DNA of 64,000 nucleotides from Hamiltosporidium tvaerminnensis (GCA_022605425.2 JAKIMF020000004.1:741501-805500), one strand, 5' to 3'. Shown: positions 45,832-58,821, counted from the stretch's first letter. The notes: a model not told the origin generated them from the letters alone. Made by a program: numbers and translations.

Positions 45832-46734
45832 ATGTTATGTTTTAGATGTAATTTGCCTGCCCAACTGATACGATCAAAAGATTTATCAAAGGTATGTAAA
45901 AAATGTTTTATAAATATTTTTGAAGAAGAAATACATCAAACAATTTTAGAATCTAAAATGTTTGTTTCCGGTGAAAAGATATGTGTTGCTGTTTCCGGTG
46001 GAAAAGATTCAACCGTACTTTTACATGTAATTAATATTTTAAATGAAAGACATTCATACAATATTGATTTGTTACTTCTTTCTGCTGATGAAGGGATAAA
46101 AAATTATAGAGAATTTTCACTTGAAAAAGTATATGAAGCTCAAAAAGATACAAATTTAGAAATGAAAGTAGTAGAATATAAAAAAGAGTTCGGATATACG
46201 ATGGATGAGATTGTTAAAAAAGTGGGTGTAAGAAATAGTTGTACATATTGTGGAATGTTAAGAAGACAGGCTTTGAATATTGGAAGTGCAGATTTTGAAA
46301 CCAAAAAAATTCTTATGGGACACAATGCTGATGATTTAGCTGAAACAGTATTGATGAATATTTTACGTGGAGACACAAATAAACTTAGAAGATGTACAAA
46401 TATAATTTTAAGTGGAACTCTTAATACACCATTTAGATGTAGACCGCTTAAATATGCATATGAAAAAGAAATTGTGATGTACGCATTTTATAAAAAATTA
46501 AATTATTTTTCTGAAGAATGTACGTATGCAAAGGAATCATTTAGAGGAGAAGTTAGAGTATTTTTAAAAGAATTAGAAAAAATTAGACCATCGATATATT
46601 TGGATCTTATACGGACTGGTGAGTATTTTGAAAAGAGTGTGGATACTGTTAAGAGTTGTTGTACTGTTTGTGGTGATACAAGTAATGTTTCTATTTGTAA
46701 AAGATGTGTTTGGGTAGAAACAATCAAAAAATAA
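45832..46734 (+). CDS. NCS6: Cytoplasmic tRNA 2-thiolation protein 1 (Ctu1/Ncs6)
   Basis: With Ctu2/Ncs2 this enzyme places sulfur on the wobble uridine (U34) of tRNA-Lys, -Glu and -Gln, using sulfur relayed by Urm1, in the cytosol. The 300-residue frame has an N-terminal zinc-binding CFRC...CKKC (Cys3, 6, 22, 25) and the PP-loop ATP-binding motif SGGKDS (55-60). It also has the family cysteines CTYC (137-140) and FRCRP (Cys203), GHNADDLAETVLMNILRGD (163-181), and a C-terminal CCTVC...CKRC zinc pair (276-292). Length and motif order fit eukaryotic Ctu1. The chosen ATG matches the family N-terminus directly. The frame upstream of it adds residues with no counterpart. Confidence 0.96.
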   Translation: MLCFRCNLPAQLIRSKDLSKVCKKCFINIFEEEIHQTILESKMFVSGEKICVAVSGGKDSTVLLHVINILNERHSYNIDLLLLSADEGIKNYREFSLEKVYEAQKDTNLEMKVVEYKKEFGYTMDEIVKKVGVRNSCTYCGMLRRQALNIGSADFETKKILMGHNADDLAETVLMNILRGDTNKLRRCTNIILSGTLNTPFRCRPLKYAYEKEIVMYAFYKKLNYFSEECTYAKESFRGEVRVFLKELEKIRPSIYLDLIRTGEYFEKSVDTVKSCCTVCGDTSNVSICKRCVWVETIKK

Positions 46735-47321
46735 ATATTTAATTTACAATCTTATTTATTTGATTATTTGAATTGGTATTAAATTATAAAAAAATAATTA
46801 AGAAACTATTAGAAATTAAATATTTTTTTTTGTTTTTTCTATATTTCATAGAAAATGCTATTTGTAAAAATAACTTAAAAATTTATTTTTTACAATTATT
46901 TAAACTCTTCAAACAGAGAATATTATTCTAAAAGTTATAAATAATTCTTAATAATTTATTTTTTTCAACTCAATTCAATTCTTCAAACAGAAAATATTTT
47001 TCTTAATTTTATAAATTCTTTGAACCATAATTATATTTTCAATCCTCCTTAATTCAAAATATTCTAAAAAATAATCAAAGTTTTTTATAAAAAATAATTT
47101 ATTTCTTGGTTTTAAAATACAAAATGTAAATTTATTTAAACTTTTTAGAAAAAAATGTGAAATATAAAAAGAAATTAATTACAATTTAGTATTTTTAAAA
47201 AAATATTTTATCATCATTTATAATTCAAAGGATTTTTTAAAAAAAGTTGAATATTTTACAATTTAAGATTTTTAAAAATATTTTACAATTTAAGATTTTT
47301 AAAAAATATTTTTATATTTTA
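46735..47321. other. AT-rich intergenic region
   Basis: No gene. Near its end the phrase TTACAATTTAAGATTTTTAA is repeated (about 47257 and 47282), just before the next gene. Confidence 0.55.
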
Positions 47322-47324
47322 CCC
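47322..47324 (+). promoter_or_regulatory. CCC start-proximal motif
   Basis: TTTTACCCTTCTAATG resembles the alpha-tubulin start context and is the main reason to accept the following small gene. Confidence 0.6.
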
Positions 47325-47329
47325 TTCTA

Positions 47330-47689
47330 ATGGAATACAAGACACAATCTACACAACAACACATGACACCAATGAAATATGTAGAAGTTTCAAATATTAG
47401 GAATGAACAAGTTCAAAGTGAAAAGGTTACAACTCTTCAAAGGATTTCTTTATCTTTAAAGTCATTTTTTGTTAAAATAAAAGAAAAAATACGTGATATG
47501 TGGAAAGCAGTATATAATAAAATAAAGAAGAAAAAAGAAGAAACCAATTTGGAAAAGGAAAACGAGGAGGAATTTTCAACCAACAGCAAATATATCAATA
47601 GTGGTGATTTTAATTCTAATAATTTACATAATATTAATACGAATGAGTCACATGTTTGTTTGGATAAAGAAGTGGTAAATATTATGTAG
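47330..47689 (+). CDS. Small basic hypothetical protein
   Basis: 119 residues, not recognised. Residues 1-35 are polar. Residues 38-69 form a likely amphipathic basic helix (RISLSLKSFFVKIKEKIRD...KIKKKKE), followed by an acidic stretch (KENEEE) and an Asn/Ser-rich tail. No signal peptide or membrane span is seen. The CCC context and the shift in composition from the flanks suggest a real, lineage-specific gene. The amphipathic segment could bind membrane or RNA, which is speculation. Confidence 0.65.
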   Translation: MEYKTQSTQQHMTPMKYVEVSNIRNEQVQSEKVTTLQRISLSLKSFFVKIKEKIRDMWKAVYNKIKKKKEETNLEKENEEEFSTNSKYINSGDFNSNNLHNINTNESHVCLDKEVVNIM

Positions 47690-48740
47690 GTTTAGTCAGA
47701 TTTTTTTAAATAAATCTTTAGAGAGTTTGTTTATTGTTGATAATTATTGATTTGATTTTTATTTATTTTAAGATATTGCACGGTTTTATGCTGATATATA
47801 TATTTTTTTAAATTTTTATTCTCATATTATATAACGACTCCTCCCCATTCTGTCGTCCCCCGCTGAATTTTATTCCTGTTTAGAAATAAAATCTATCAGA
47901 CCATCACATCTGCCAATTATATAGGATCAGAAAAAATTATTGTATTTATTCCTTTTTTGGAGGGAAAAAACGGCTGGTTTGGTGGTAAATTAACTTTTTG
48001 GGAATACTTTAAGGATTTAATAAAATCATTTTAAATTGAAAAACTGTAAATCAAATTTAAAAAAAAATTATTGAAACAAATTTAAAAAGAATTATAGAAA
48101 TAGAAAGAAGGAATTTAAGAAAATACCAGAAAATTATTTAAAAAAATTTTAAAATATTTCCACAATAAAAAAGTTAAAATTAGGATTCTAATGTAATTTT
48201 ATTTTCCTTTGTATATATTCATATTCTCACCAGTTTTTACCTTTTCTTTATATATGATACATCGCTGTATTTTAACATAAAAAATATCTGAAAATATGAT
48301 GAAGGTTACATAATACTTTAAATAAAAAGCATTCCAAAAATATACTATTTTTACAAAATTTATTAAAATGCTTTTGCCCCAATTATTGCAACTTAACAAG
48401 GGAATGCAATAGTGAACACCCAGGGATAATCAAAGCATATAAACTTGATGTAAATTTTTGGTAAAAAATTATTCCAAAACCGAGCATATAAAATATGAGA
48501 ATAGAATTAAAACGAGAGAAATTTTAATTTTAATACAAAATATTGGTTTAAGTCTGAGACAATGCCATCATACTTCTACTTTTTTTATTTCTTGACAAAG
48601 TAACAGAATATAATACAATTACCTCGGAAAATATTGGCATAAGAACTCACTTTTAAACAGAATATGAATAAAATTAAAATATATATAAAATTGAAAAAAG
48701 GAAATGAAAAATCGAAATTTCACTTTCAAAAAAATGATAA
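47690..48740. other. Intergenic region with one GC-richer pocket
   Basis: No gene supported. Positions 47836-47872 are unusually C-rich (ACTCCTCCCCATTCTGTCGT) for this neighbourhood, with no match elsewhere in the window. Confidence 0.45.
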
Positions 48741-48910
48741 TGCCGTAATTTTTGGGAAGGATGCTAAGTTTGAAGTAAGTCTCTAACAAGGAGATCGTCT
48801 TCCTACTAACCTTTCCTTTGTTGCGTAAGGATTTGTTTTTATAAGTAAAATAATTGTCTTTGTTGGCTTTATTCGTCATGGCACACGCGTTCTTCTTATT
48901 TTAAAATATA
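48741..48910. repeat. Short dispersed repeat of about 170 bp (copy 1)
   Basis: Matches 63738-63906 in the same orientation; shared phrases are TGCCGTAATTTT, GCTAAGTTTGAAGTA and AGAGATCGTCTT-like blocks. Read on the minus strand both copies keep the phrase S-R-K-T-I-S-L-L-E-x-Y-F-K-L-S, so it may be a fragment of a decayed coding element. Confidence 0.7.
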
Positions 48911-48942
48911 AAATAAAAATATTATATTTTTGTGATATAAAT

Positions 48943-49648
48943 AAACATAAAAAACTTTCTGCTTGGCAATATGTGTGTGAAACTTTTGTGAGAATCATTG
49001 TTTGGATTTCTGGTGGAAATCAAACCACAGTACATCTTCGGTTGTTCCATGGGAGTTTTTATGAAGAATAGAGGTCTCAGAAATAGAGAAACTTTTTCTG
49101 GAAATATATTAAGTATTTTATGTAACCAGACCGCAGCTGAAATTGTAGGTAATTGCTATGTAAAAGCATGGAAACCCAACCTTGCTTTACTCGGGTTAGA
49201 AGGCTTAAGGCCTGGGGGATATAAAAATAAAAACCATTTAAAGCTGGGTGAGTTAAGTAGCAGGTTTTACCTGTTGGTATGACATTGCATTGTCTAGGTG
49301 GACCCCATTTAAATCCCTGAAATATATCTTAGCTAGAAGTTTATTGGGTTCAGAAAGTGTAGAGTTTGTGGGAATGCTGCAAAGTCTTAGGAGAGCCCAG
49401 AGGGTGGGCTTGGGCCTTCGATCACACCTAATGACGGACATTAAATAACTCCGGGCAACCGCATCGCCTATGAATTAGGTTTTACACACTCGGTAGATGA
49501 AAGGCTTTGAGACGTAAGTATCGCAGGGGTTACCGATGGAGTGTTGGGGTAGCAGTTATTTATGTTAAACCTAGAACTGCGTTAATGTCATGAAAACAAA
49601 TATAACACTTGCCACTGTTTTAAAAAGATGTGATACTTTTAAATAAAG
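48943..49648 (+). mobile_element. 0.7-kb dispersed retroposon, slightly 5'-truncated, with target-site duplication
   Basis: The copy lacks roughly the first 18 bases of the canonical element and ends in TTTTAAATAAAG. The direct repeat GTGATATAAAT at 48932-48942 and 49648-49658 brackets it. A 5' truncation combined with an intact 3' end is the hallmark of LINE-type insertion. Confidence 0.85.
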
Positions 49649-50314
49649 TGATATAAATGTTTTCACAGCTATATAAATGAAATATGTAGAAAAAAGAAAC
49701 GAAATTTATTGAGAATTTTTATTTTGATTCTATTTTTCAAAAAAATCTAAATAATAAAATATACATGTAAGAAATATTAAAAAAGTATATTTAAGATATT
49801 TATTTTGATTTAAATTTTATTTTAAATAATGTTCATGAATATATTTAGGCTGAATTTTAATCTAACATATTAATAATAATTGTCTTTTGAGTATTTTTTA
49901 AAAAAAATGCAATCAGATTTTATAAATATTCTAAAAAAATGATTAATTAGAAAATTTAAATTTAGAATATAAAAAAAACGATCTAAAGCCTCAGTTAATT
50001 TTTAAAAAAAATAAAAATAACTATTTAATAATCTATTTTAATCCAAAAAAAGGGCTACTGAATAATTGAAAAAATCTTAGATCTAAATTCTATCATAAAA
50101 AATTATTGACAGAAATACTAAGTTACTTGTGATAATCTATTGTATTTTTCATTTAATGTATTTATTTTCTGATGTTTATTCATATTTTGGCTTATATTAT
50201 AAAATCATCGGCTTGTTTTTTATACTATTGTCAGTTAAAACATATTTTTTTTTGTTTATATTTAAATAGTTAATTGATTTAAAAAAATCTAAAAAAAAAT
50301 TATATTTCAAACGC
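49649..50314. other. AT-rich intergenic region
   Basis: No gene supported; it would hold the promoter of the broken gene that follows. Confidence 0.5.
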
Positions 50315-52630
50315 ATGCAATTCAATTTAAATTTTTTAGGATCAAAGAATATGTTTTATATTTTGACATTTGTTTGTAATTCAAGTGAGAGAGATGTGAT
50401 AGTCTATGTTGCTCGAGATAGCCAAGAACATTTTTTAAATTTAAATATTAGAGAGCAAAAACCGAGTGTTTTTGCCAAACAAAAAGAGATGATCGTTAAA
50501 AAACAATGGAAATCGAGCTTATAAAGTATTTGTTTGATAAAGAAAACGGTATAGAATACGACAAATATATTTTCGAGGATATTGAAATTTCTGGTTTAAA
50601 ATTTGATATTTTTCCAAATTTGGATATTAAAAATTCGACTCAAGAGATATTTCTGTGTCGTCATATAACAACATCCGATTTTAAAATTTTTTATAGTTTT
50701 ATAATTTCCTACTATTTTTTATATGAAAAAATGACAATAGAAAGTTTTTACACCATTTTATACTTTTTAGAATATTTACGAGTACAATATGATAATAAAT
50801 TAAGAAAGGTTCTAATTTTAATTTTTTTATCATTATCACAATCTACAGAATTAGAGAATGATGTTGTCGATAAAATTCAGTTACATTTTTCAAAACAAAA
50901 AATATTCTCTCATGCATATTTCAAAATAATATCTCAAGAATATTTTAAAGAGTTTAAACACGAAAATAACTTTGAACCATGGATTTTTATCAAGGAAAAA
51001 AATTTTGTATTGTTTGAGAAGTATGAATCATTCTATACGGCCAATAGAAAGTATCTATTGCTTTTGAAAGGTAATTTCTTTGAAAAATTTTCGAAAAAGA
51101 TAACAAGAAATGTAAAAAGAAAGAACCTATTCATCATATTACTAAACACATTTGATTTGAAATATCTGAATATACATGATTTAGAATCTAAATATTTAAA
51201 AATTTGTTGTTTCATTTTGGATAATTTAAAAAAAACGCTTGATGAAATCGTATTTTATAACATCTGTGTTCGAGATAAATTGATAATCTCTCTTAATACA
51301 AATCAAACATTTATTCATCTAAAAAAAATTGTCTTTCTAGAATCTAAAATCAAAACAAAATTAAAATTTTCGAATAATTTGAATAAGATCGAAGAATTCA
51401 TCTTTAATGACAGTTGCACTATAAATAAACAAAATTCGATTTCAGAATATCAGATACTTGAAAGACTTGAGGATATTAAGAATATCATTATTAATTCTCA
51501 ACAAAAATAAGGAAAGTCTAAAAAAGAATTTTCATATGAGAAAGAACACCTTAACCAAAACATAAACATGGATTATAGTACCAGTTCATTTGCATCTCTT
51601 TTTCAAGAAAATATTTTTACAGGAAAAATAAAAATCTTTGAATTTTTGGATTTAAAATACAAACTATGGGAAATAAGTTGTCAGATTGGATGTTTTATTG
51701 AATTTTTTGATATTTCAATAATTTTTGAAGAGCTCGATTTAAATGAATTTAAAGTAAAAGGTACTTTATTTGAAATAAACATTAGGAAAATAATAATTAA
51801 CAATTCAAAAATTAACTCTAGTTTTTTAGAAGATATTCTAGACTTATATAAGCTTAAAAGGTTAAAAATTTTCGAATCTGAAATTTCTTTGGAAAAGACA
51901 ATGAATATTAATAACAATACTATTGAATGCTTTATATATAGGGCTAAATGTCATGAAAGTTGTAGATATTTTTATGAATTGGTTAACCTAATGACCAATT
52001 TAAAACGAATTAACTTTTTTATGGATAGAAGAATTAATTTAAGATGGCCTGACGCGGTGAAAATTAATATCAGACATTTTGAATTTTTAGATGTTTTTTT
52101 ATACAAGGAATACATTGATATTTCTGAAATGAAATTGCTTTCGAATTTTGAGCCGAAAGAATTGCTCCATTTAAGTGCTAAATGCGAGACAGGTTCTTTA
52201 AAATGTTTGTTCTCAAGAAATAATTTTTCCCAAGTAAAGAAACTAAATCTGTCTCGTTTTGTGATTGGAAATGAAGATGTGAAAGTTTTCAAAAATAACT
52301 TGAATTCGGAGAATATAAAATTTTTTTATATAAATCTAAGACTTATTTCTATATCAGATCATTTTGCAATGCTAAAGACTATAATATAAAATATATATAT
52401 TTGTCAAATATATATGTTTCCAATCAGATTTGGAATTTATTTCTAAATTGAAAAAACTTAAGAAATTGTCGTTATTAAGATGTCAAATTACATTTTTGAT
52501 TACTATTTTTACAAAAATCAGCTTATCAAATGACGTATTTCTTGAAATATGCAACAATAGGACACTTATTAACGCAGAATTTTTAAAAAATTTGAAAGAA
52601 GCGGTTCCATCCGAAAAGATAAAAATATAG
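50315..52630 (+). pseudogene. Leucine-rich-repeat type protein gene, recently broken
   Basis: Four pieces in a row read as one protein of about 760 residues. The N-terminal piece (50315-50524) starts MQFNLNFLGSKNMFYILTFV, a possible signal peptide. A frameshift near 50500 moves to the frame beginning at 50506, open for 334 codons. A single TAA at 51508-51510 interrupts that frame, which then continues unbroken to 52389. It includes irregular leucine-rich stretches (LDLNEFKVKG, LYKLKRLKIFESEISL, VKKLNLSRF). After another frame change, 52430-52630 encodes ISKLKKLKKLSLLRCQI, a clear leucine-rich repeat. Large LRR proteins are common in several microsporidia. Ligands are unknown. The low number of lesions means sequencing error must be excluded. 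Confidence 0.65.
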
Positions 52631-55600
52631 AGTTATGGTGTTTCCTAATAAAAAAAATTGAAACTATTGCATGTTTTGTATCTTTTTTTACATTATCATT
52701 TTTTTAAAAAAATCTTTTTATTAAACTCAAATTTAATCTATAAAAGTTTGTTCTAATATATTTATATAAGTGCCAAAAATAGTGGTATAGAGATCGGAGT
52801 ATAGATCTTTGTTGCAAACAACGATGTAGAATTTTTTTCACTTGTATTAAGGACTCGATTCTTATAAATACTTGAGGTTAATAAAAGATTTTAGACCGTC
52901 TTACTGGTAGTTAATTCGAAGAAATATACACGAAACTAATATCAAAAGTTAGAAAATGTTTTTGTGTTAAATAAAATGCATGAACTTTAATAGCAACCAA
53001 TGAAATTTTAGTAAGCATCTTTTTGAGAGGACCTGGCTAATGTCTTGGTGTCAAATGTTATAGAGTGGGTTAGTATTTTTGAGAAAAAAGAAAGCATGTC
53101 TAGGAAGCAAGGAGCCCTTTCAGCACGATTTAATAGAAGTTGTAAAATTTTGATACAATGTTGAGCTGGGAAGTCAATATATGTTTGGCAAGTCTTTTAT
53201 CGAGCAGAGCAAACAAAGAATTTTGAATGGAATAACGGCAGTCTTAAGATATGTAACTCTAATGAACACCAAATTGTTCCAACAATAGTCATCTAGTTAA
53301 GTATAGGATAAAAGAGTTACTAAAAAGAAATTGGGAAACATTCAACGGACAATTGTATGTAACAAATGAAGTGCAATAATGTATGGGAACCAAGCAAAAC
53401 CCCAAAGTAAGAAATAATAGTATTATAGTTTTTCAATAGTCTAAGAAAGCAAGAGTTCGATTACACAACGAGGGAAAATTTTGCTATGTTCATAACATAA
53501 ATGTATTTTAAAAAACAGAAGAAAATTGCAGCACTTTGAAATCTGATAGGAATTGAGCAAATAATAATCTAGGTGTAAAATGCTTCTATAAGTATGTAAA
53601 AAAAACATGCTGATGCGAACAAAAGCATCGTTCATGTTTTAAGTAAATAAAACATAAGCCTTGAAAGCGAATTATGAGACACTTCTGTTTAAAAAATAGA
53701 TATTTGGAAATTAAACCGGTTATAATACTAAAAATGGTAGTAAAATGACAATGAATATTTATATTCTACTTTATAAAAAAAGCCGAATAGATTCTTTTGT
53801 TGAACTAGCTTTTACTTTACAAAACTCACTTTAACTTAAGGGAAATAACAAAGCACGAAAGAATGACAGATTGGCTGACAGCCGAAAATTATTTATTTAT
53901 GTGTGCCTTATGATAGTTTCTAGGTTAAATGTTGCCTGTATTATGAGGTCATACCTCAAAACTACCTTGGAAAGCTTTACATACACGTAAGAATTGAAAC
54001 CTGCATTTAGCCTATAAATCTCAAAAACACAGTCGAATCTATTTATACAATTGTCTTATTTTAGACAGACCCATATTATACCACCTCTCCTTAATATTTT
54101 CTTGGCCAAACGTCGAATTCAGCAAATCACAACATCTTCTCGATCTGAATTATGCTAAAAAAATGTATTTATGCTTTTCTAGATGAAAAGGCACAAGTTT
54201 TGCGATATCTAAATCATTTTGTGAGGAATAAAATAATTTATAAGCTTGCAATTGTTTAAGTGAAAAATTGATTGGATAAATTAAAAAGAATGATTCACAA
54301 TAAAATTAACTGTCGAACCTATTTCAAAACTAAATTATAATAAATAAAAAATACATTTAACAGATCAATTTTTTTATACAAACTTTCTTGTAATGAAAGG
54401 TTCGTTTTTTTTTCTTATATTCATGCCTCGGAGGAAAAATACATTTAATCTTTTAAGGTAATTTTTTTTTCAAAATGAAATGTAGTGTGGCAAATATGGA
54501 ATTAGAAGGAATTAAAAAACGTAAAAATTTTTGAAAATTCATCATCCAATAAGAATAGCAATCAGAAAAAATGGGTTTAAACTACCAGTCGATATATACA
54601 TCGAAAATTGTAAGTATATATGACGCTTGTTAAAAACACCATCAACGAAGGGATGCAAATCATATTGAAGGGAAGAAACCCAATGTTTCTGCTTCTATAC
54701 ATCTTCCTGAAAATATTGATATAAAAGTTATGTATTCGGAAACCAAAAGAAAATACTATAGATTTAAGCGGAGAGGGGAGATGTATTTGTTAAAAAGTAG
54801 CTATATTTCCAGCATTATCAACCTGCGAAACGAAACAATCTAGTTCAGACAATACTTGGAAATTTCCATGAAAATGAATTCAGATGGATCTTTTTTATAT
54901 GCAGAATCCCCAACAGATAATTACAGCTATGTATGAATCTTAGATATCTTGGATGTACATTTTAGATTTCTATTTTAGGTAATATTGCAAACAAATTCAG
55001 CAGCTGGTTTTATAAACAAGCTTGAAGATCTTATGTATCCTGAACGATGGGCTTCTAGAATCCACAAACAGATAAGGGAAAAGAGTTTGTAAAGGAACGA
55101 ATAAAACAAATATGTGCCAATAAAAGCATTTCTTTTATTACCAGGAGTGCAACGTAGTTCGAAATTAAGGAAAAGTCGAGAAAGGCAACCAAGAAATTAT
55201 ACGCAAGCTTACTATAAATTTTAAATCATCTAGATGAAAAATATTGATCGATCTATATAATAAAATCGTACTTAGTCACAATCAAATCAGATTCAGAGAA
55301 ATAATCATAACGCCAATGGAAACATTTAGAGGTCTTATAGCCAAAAATGCTGTTAAATACGAAGAATTAGCATACAATGAAGAATATTCTTCAAGTCCAT
55401 AATTCAAGGAATATCTGGAAAATGAACACGAACCATCAAAATGTCATTTGATTAAGATCAAGTGATAAAAAAGATAAAGTTTCTAATAAAATAGATATTT
55501 TTACAACGATGTGACTTAAACATAGAGACATATAGGTAACAAGTATAAAAAATGATGCAAATTTACCTTTCTTTACTTAAATTTTATTCCTGGTTATGTA

Positions 55601-58600
55601 AAGCGACTAAAGAGATATGCCAAATAACAATCAAAGGACCCAAAAATGTAAAATTGTTGGCTTCTATGAGGAAAAGTTTTAGAAAATGGTTGCTAAGGCA
55701 TGTTATGATATCCTTTTAATATATGTGAAGGAGACCAAAAATTTTACAAAACTCGTATTAAGAAGCACCATTATGATAGATTATCTCATATTGGCAACTA
55801 AATCAATAATTAAACCCCCATGCATTAACACATATGGTTTATATCTTTTAGAGTAATGTTTTTCTATGTTTTTTCTTCGTTTTAATTTCTTGATCACTGT
55901 TTTGTTGTGTTTCTACTAGTATATTTTTCATAATATAAAACAAAAAGAAAATATGTAAAATATTTAGGATGAAAAATCGTTTAAAAAGAGTTAGAGTGAA
56001 TATTTTTTTTTACAAAACGGAAAACATATAAGGTTTTAGAGCTTTCTATGGATTTATTTCTATGGTTGTGGAATAAGTAATAGTTTTGGAATGGGTTTGA
56101 CAATTAATTTCATTAATTGTTTAAAAACTTTAATTTTAATTATACTTTATCTATATTTTTTTCAATTCAGTTAATTTTAATAAATAGAATTTCCGAGAAA
56201 AAATGAAAGATAGTAGTTACAGCAATAGGAATAAAAGCAAAGAAAGACGCAGTCATTTGTTATTGAGTCAAATAATATGGTGATTTTTCTATTATAATGA
56301 ACCCATAACATTCTTTTAAGAAAAAATATTTAAGCCCATTTAGAAACGAACCATTTTCGGAATTACTGGAGATTTGCTGCAAGTTTACAATAGAAGAAAA
56401 ATGACGTTGAAAATGCGAGTTAAAATTTTAAAAATTGTTGTTTAAGAAAGATGATACTGCAAAGAAAAAACAATCCGAATTGGTTTTCATACAGCTCGGT
56501 AACAGCCAAAAATAGTAAAACTTTTACGGGCGGTGGGGCAATTTAATTGGTATAATCGCTAAAGCATTAAAAATGTGCCTGAAAATTTTAAGGCATTTAA
56601 AAACATCCGTTTGTTTACAAATACAGCATCAAAAAGCCGAGCCTATTGCAGAAAATACAATTACATACTTTTATGACAATAACAAACAATTTGAATGTTT
56701 TTTATTGCTCTGTTGGGTTCAAATGTGTTCAGATATAGCACAAGCGTTGTTTTCCCTCTAAGAGAGGATCATAATTGAAAGTATATGATAACCTGTTAGA
56801 CGTTCTAAGCATTACACCACGACCACAAAATAAGATATCCATACAGAAGTTGAAATATCTATAAGAAGAAAAATTATTGAAGAAAAATGTGAAGTCTCTT
56901 ACAAATACTTGAGAAAAAATAGTGCAGCCATTACTATCAGATTAAAGGCATAGAAGATGATATTGTTCTAACCCATTGATTTTTACTAAATAGTTGTTAT
57001 ATGGAAAATGTTTAGACATATCTAAAGTTTTAAGTTTAGTCCCAACAACCTCGAAGTATATAGGATCGCAAGTCCTCAATCACCGCCGATTCCATGTGTT
57101 CCTCCAAAAACCGGAATGAATGATTAACTGTATTTTGATGCTGTTTTTATGGTTTCTGTCAAAAGTTTTTCAAAATTAGAAGAATAATAGAAATTTTTAA
57201 ACTAAAGAAATCCTTTCATTACTAATTTACAAAGCAATGAATGCTTTATAGTTTTTCATTATTCATTTTTACAAAAATATGAGTAATATAAATTAAAGAT
57301 CGAAAAAATTGAATTAGAATCTGTCTCAATTACACACATGTGTTAAATTATACAGTCAAAATATTCTTTTATGATCCTCAAATAAATATAAATTTAATGA
57401 CTCATTTAAAAATGTTCTAAACATTTGGTAAACAAACAGAGACACTATTTCTGAGCAAGTTTATATTAGAAATTTTAGATAACTTGAAAAAAAATTTTGA
57501 ATTCGGGTTTTTCTGCTATCAATTTTATAGCGACGATATTAAATTTTCAAAAATAATAATAATGCTGAGTTCTAACTCTGCCCGGATCTTTAAATGAGAT
57601 ATTAGATTTGTAATGAAGCAAGATTTAAAAAAACACATTAAATTTTATCATTACAGGAAATTTATAAGGTCTTTCGACTCAAAATTAAATGTGACAAATG
57701 TGCTCTAATTCTTATTATTGCCTTCCAAATAACCTATCTGTGTGGATAAAAATTGCTCTTAATGAAGAAAGAAATTATTTTTACAGATCTACATAAACTC
57801 CACTTGAATTCGCTATTGATAATTTCTACTTGTAAATTCTTTCCAAATTTTAACAAATGATTTGTGTTAAATAATACTACAACTATTTCCTCGGTAAGAA
57901 GTTATTCAATTGGTTGTGTAGTTTTTCGGTGATAAGAAACGAAAAATCTCTATAATGTTAAAAAAAGGTTAAAATCTAAATAATTTTTTCGGTATATGAA
58001 TTAATAATAAGAATTATCTATATTTGTAATCTTTTATCTACAATTTATTTTTAGGTATTTATTCAAATTGCCTATTCATAAAGGAGCCGATCAACAAAAA
58101 AAAATTGAAGCAAGCCAGATTTAGGTAGTTTCCTAGCTTTTGACCGTATTTAGAGACTTCTGCTATGAAGAATTCGAAAAAACAATTTAGTAAGTCAATT
58201 ATATAATTAAGTAGTGATAAAAAGCCAAGATATGATATAACCCAAAAAAAAATATTGATGATACAAAAAATTTAAATATTTTTTAGTAAATTAGAACAGT
58301 AATCATAATTAAAAAAGGACCGAGTCTAAAAACACCAGAATGTGTATAAAGTTTAGAAAACTATAAATAAACATAATATCGATAATTAACCAATATCAAT
58401 CTTTGAAGAGGTTTTTTCTAAAAGTGGTTTAGTTTAAAAATTTAAGTTTCCTTTGCGCAATAAGATTTTATGAATTTTCAGAATTTTTACTCTCCGTTTT
58501 ATTATTTAAATCTTACATTTTTTTCGTTTACCAAATACTGATTTATAGCGGTATTTTTTAGGTATACCAATCTAATTAATTTTCTAATTTTAGAAAGCTA

Positions 58601-58818
58601 ATATATTGGAATTGACTAAGAATTAAAAACGAAAAATTATATTAAGTATGAATGAAGATTTCTTGAAAAAAATGATGTGTAATCTTATAGACTCTATAAA
58701 AAGATTTTAATTTATAAATTTTGATAAAAAAAAGTGATAAATTAACTAAAAAAATATTTTGTGTAAATTTATATTGTTCTAGAAATTATAAATAAGAAAT
58801 TATTTTACAACCAAGAAG
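52631..58818. other. Long gene-free stretch with possible transposon remnants
   Basis: No frame above about 65 codons is convincing. The DNA between about 53.0 and 57.2 kb is less homopolymeric than ordinary intergenic DNA here and contains short coding-like scraps. Examples are N-S-A-A-G-F-I-N-K-L-E-D-L near 54987 and N-R-R-K-M-T-L-K-M-R near 56391. It is probably an assembly of dead elements, but I cannot name one with confidence. Confidence 0.45.
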
Positions 58819-58821
58819 CCC
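58819..58821 (+). promoter_or_regulatory. CCC abutting the start codon
   Basis: AAGCCC directly precedes the ATG at 58822, as in CTU1 and the 22245 gene. Confidence 0.6.
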
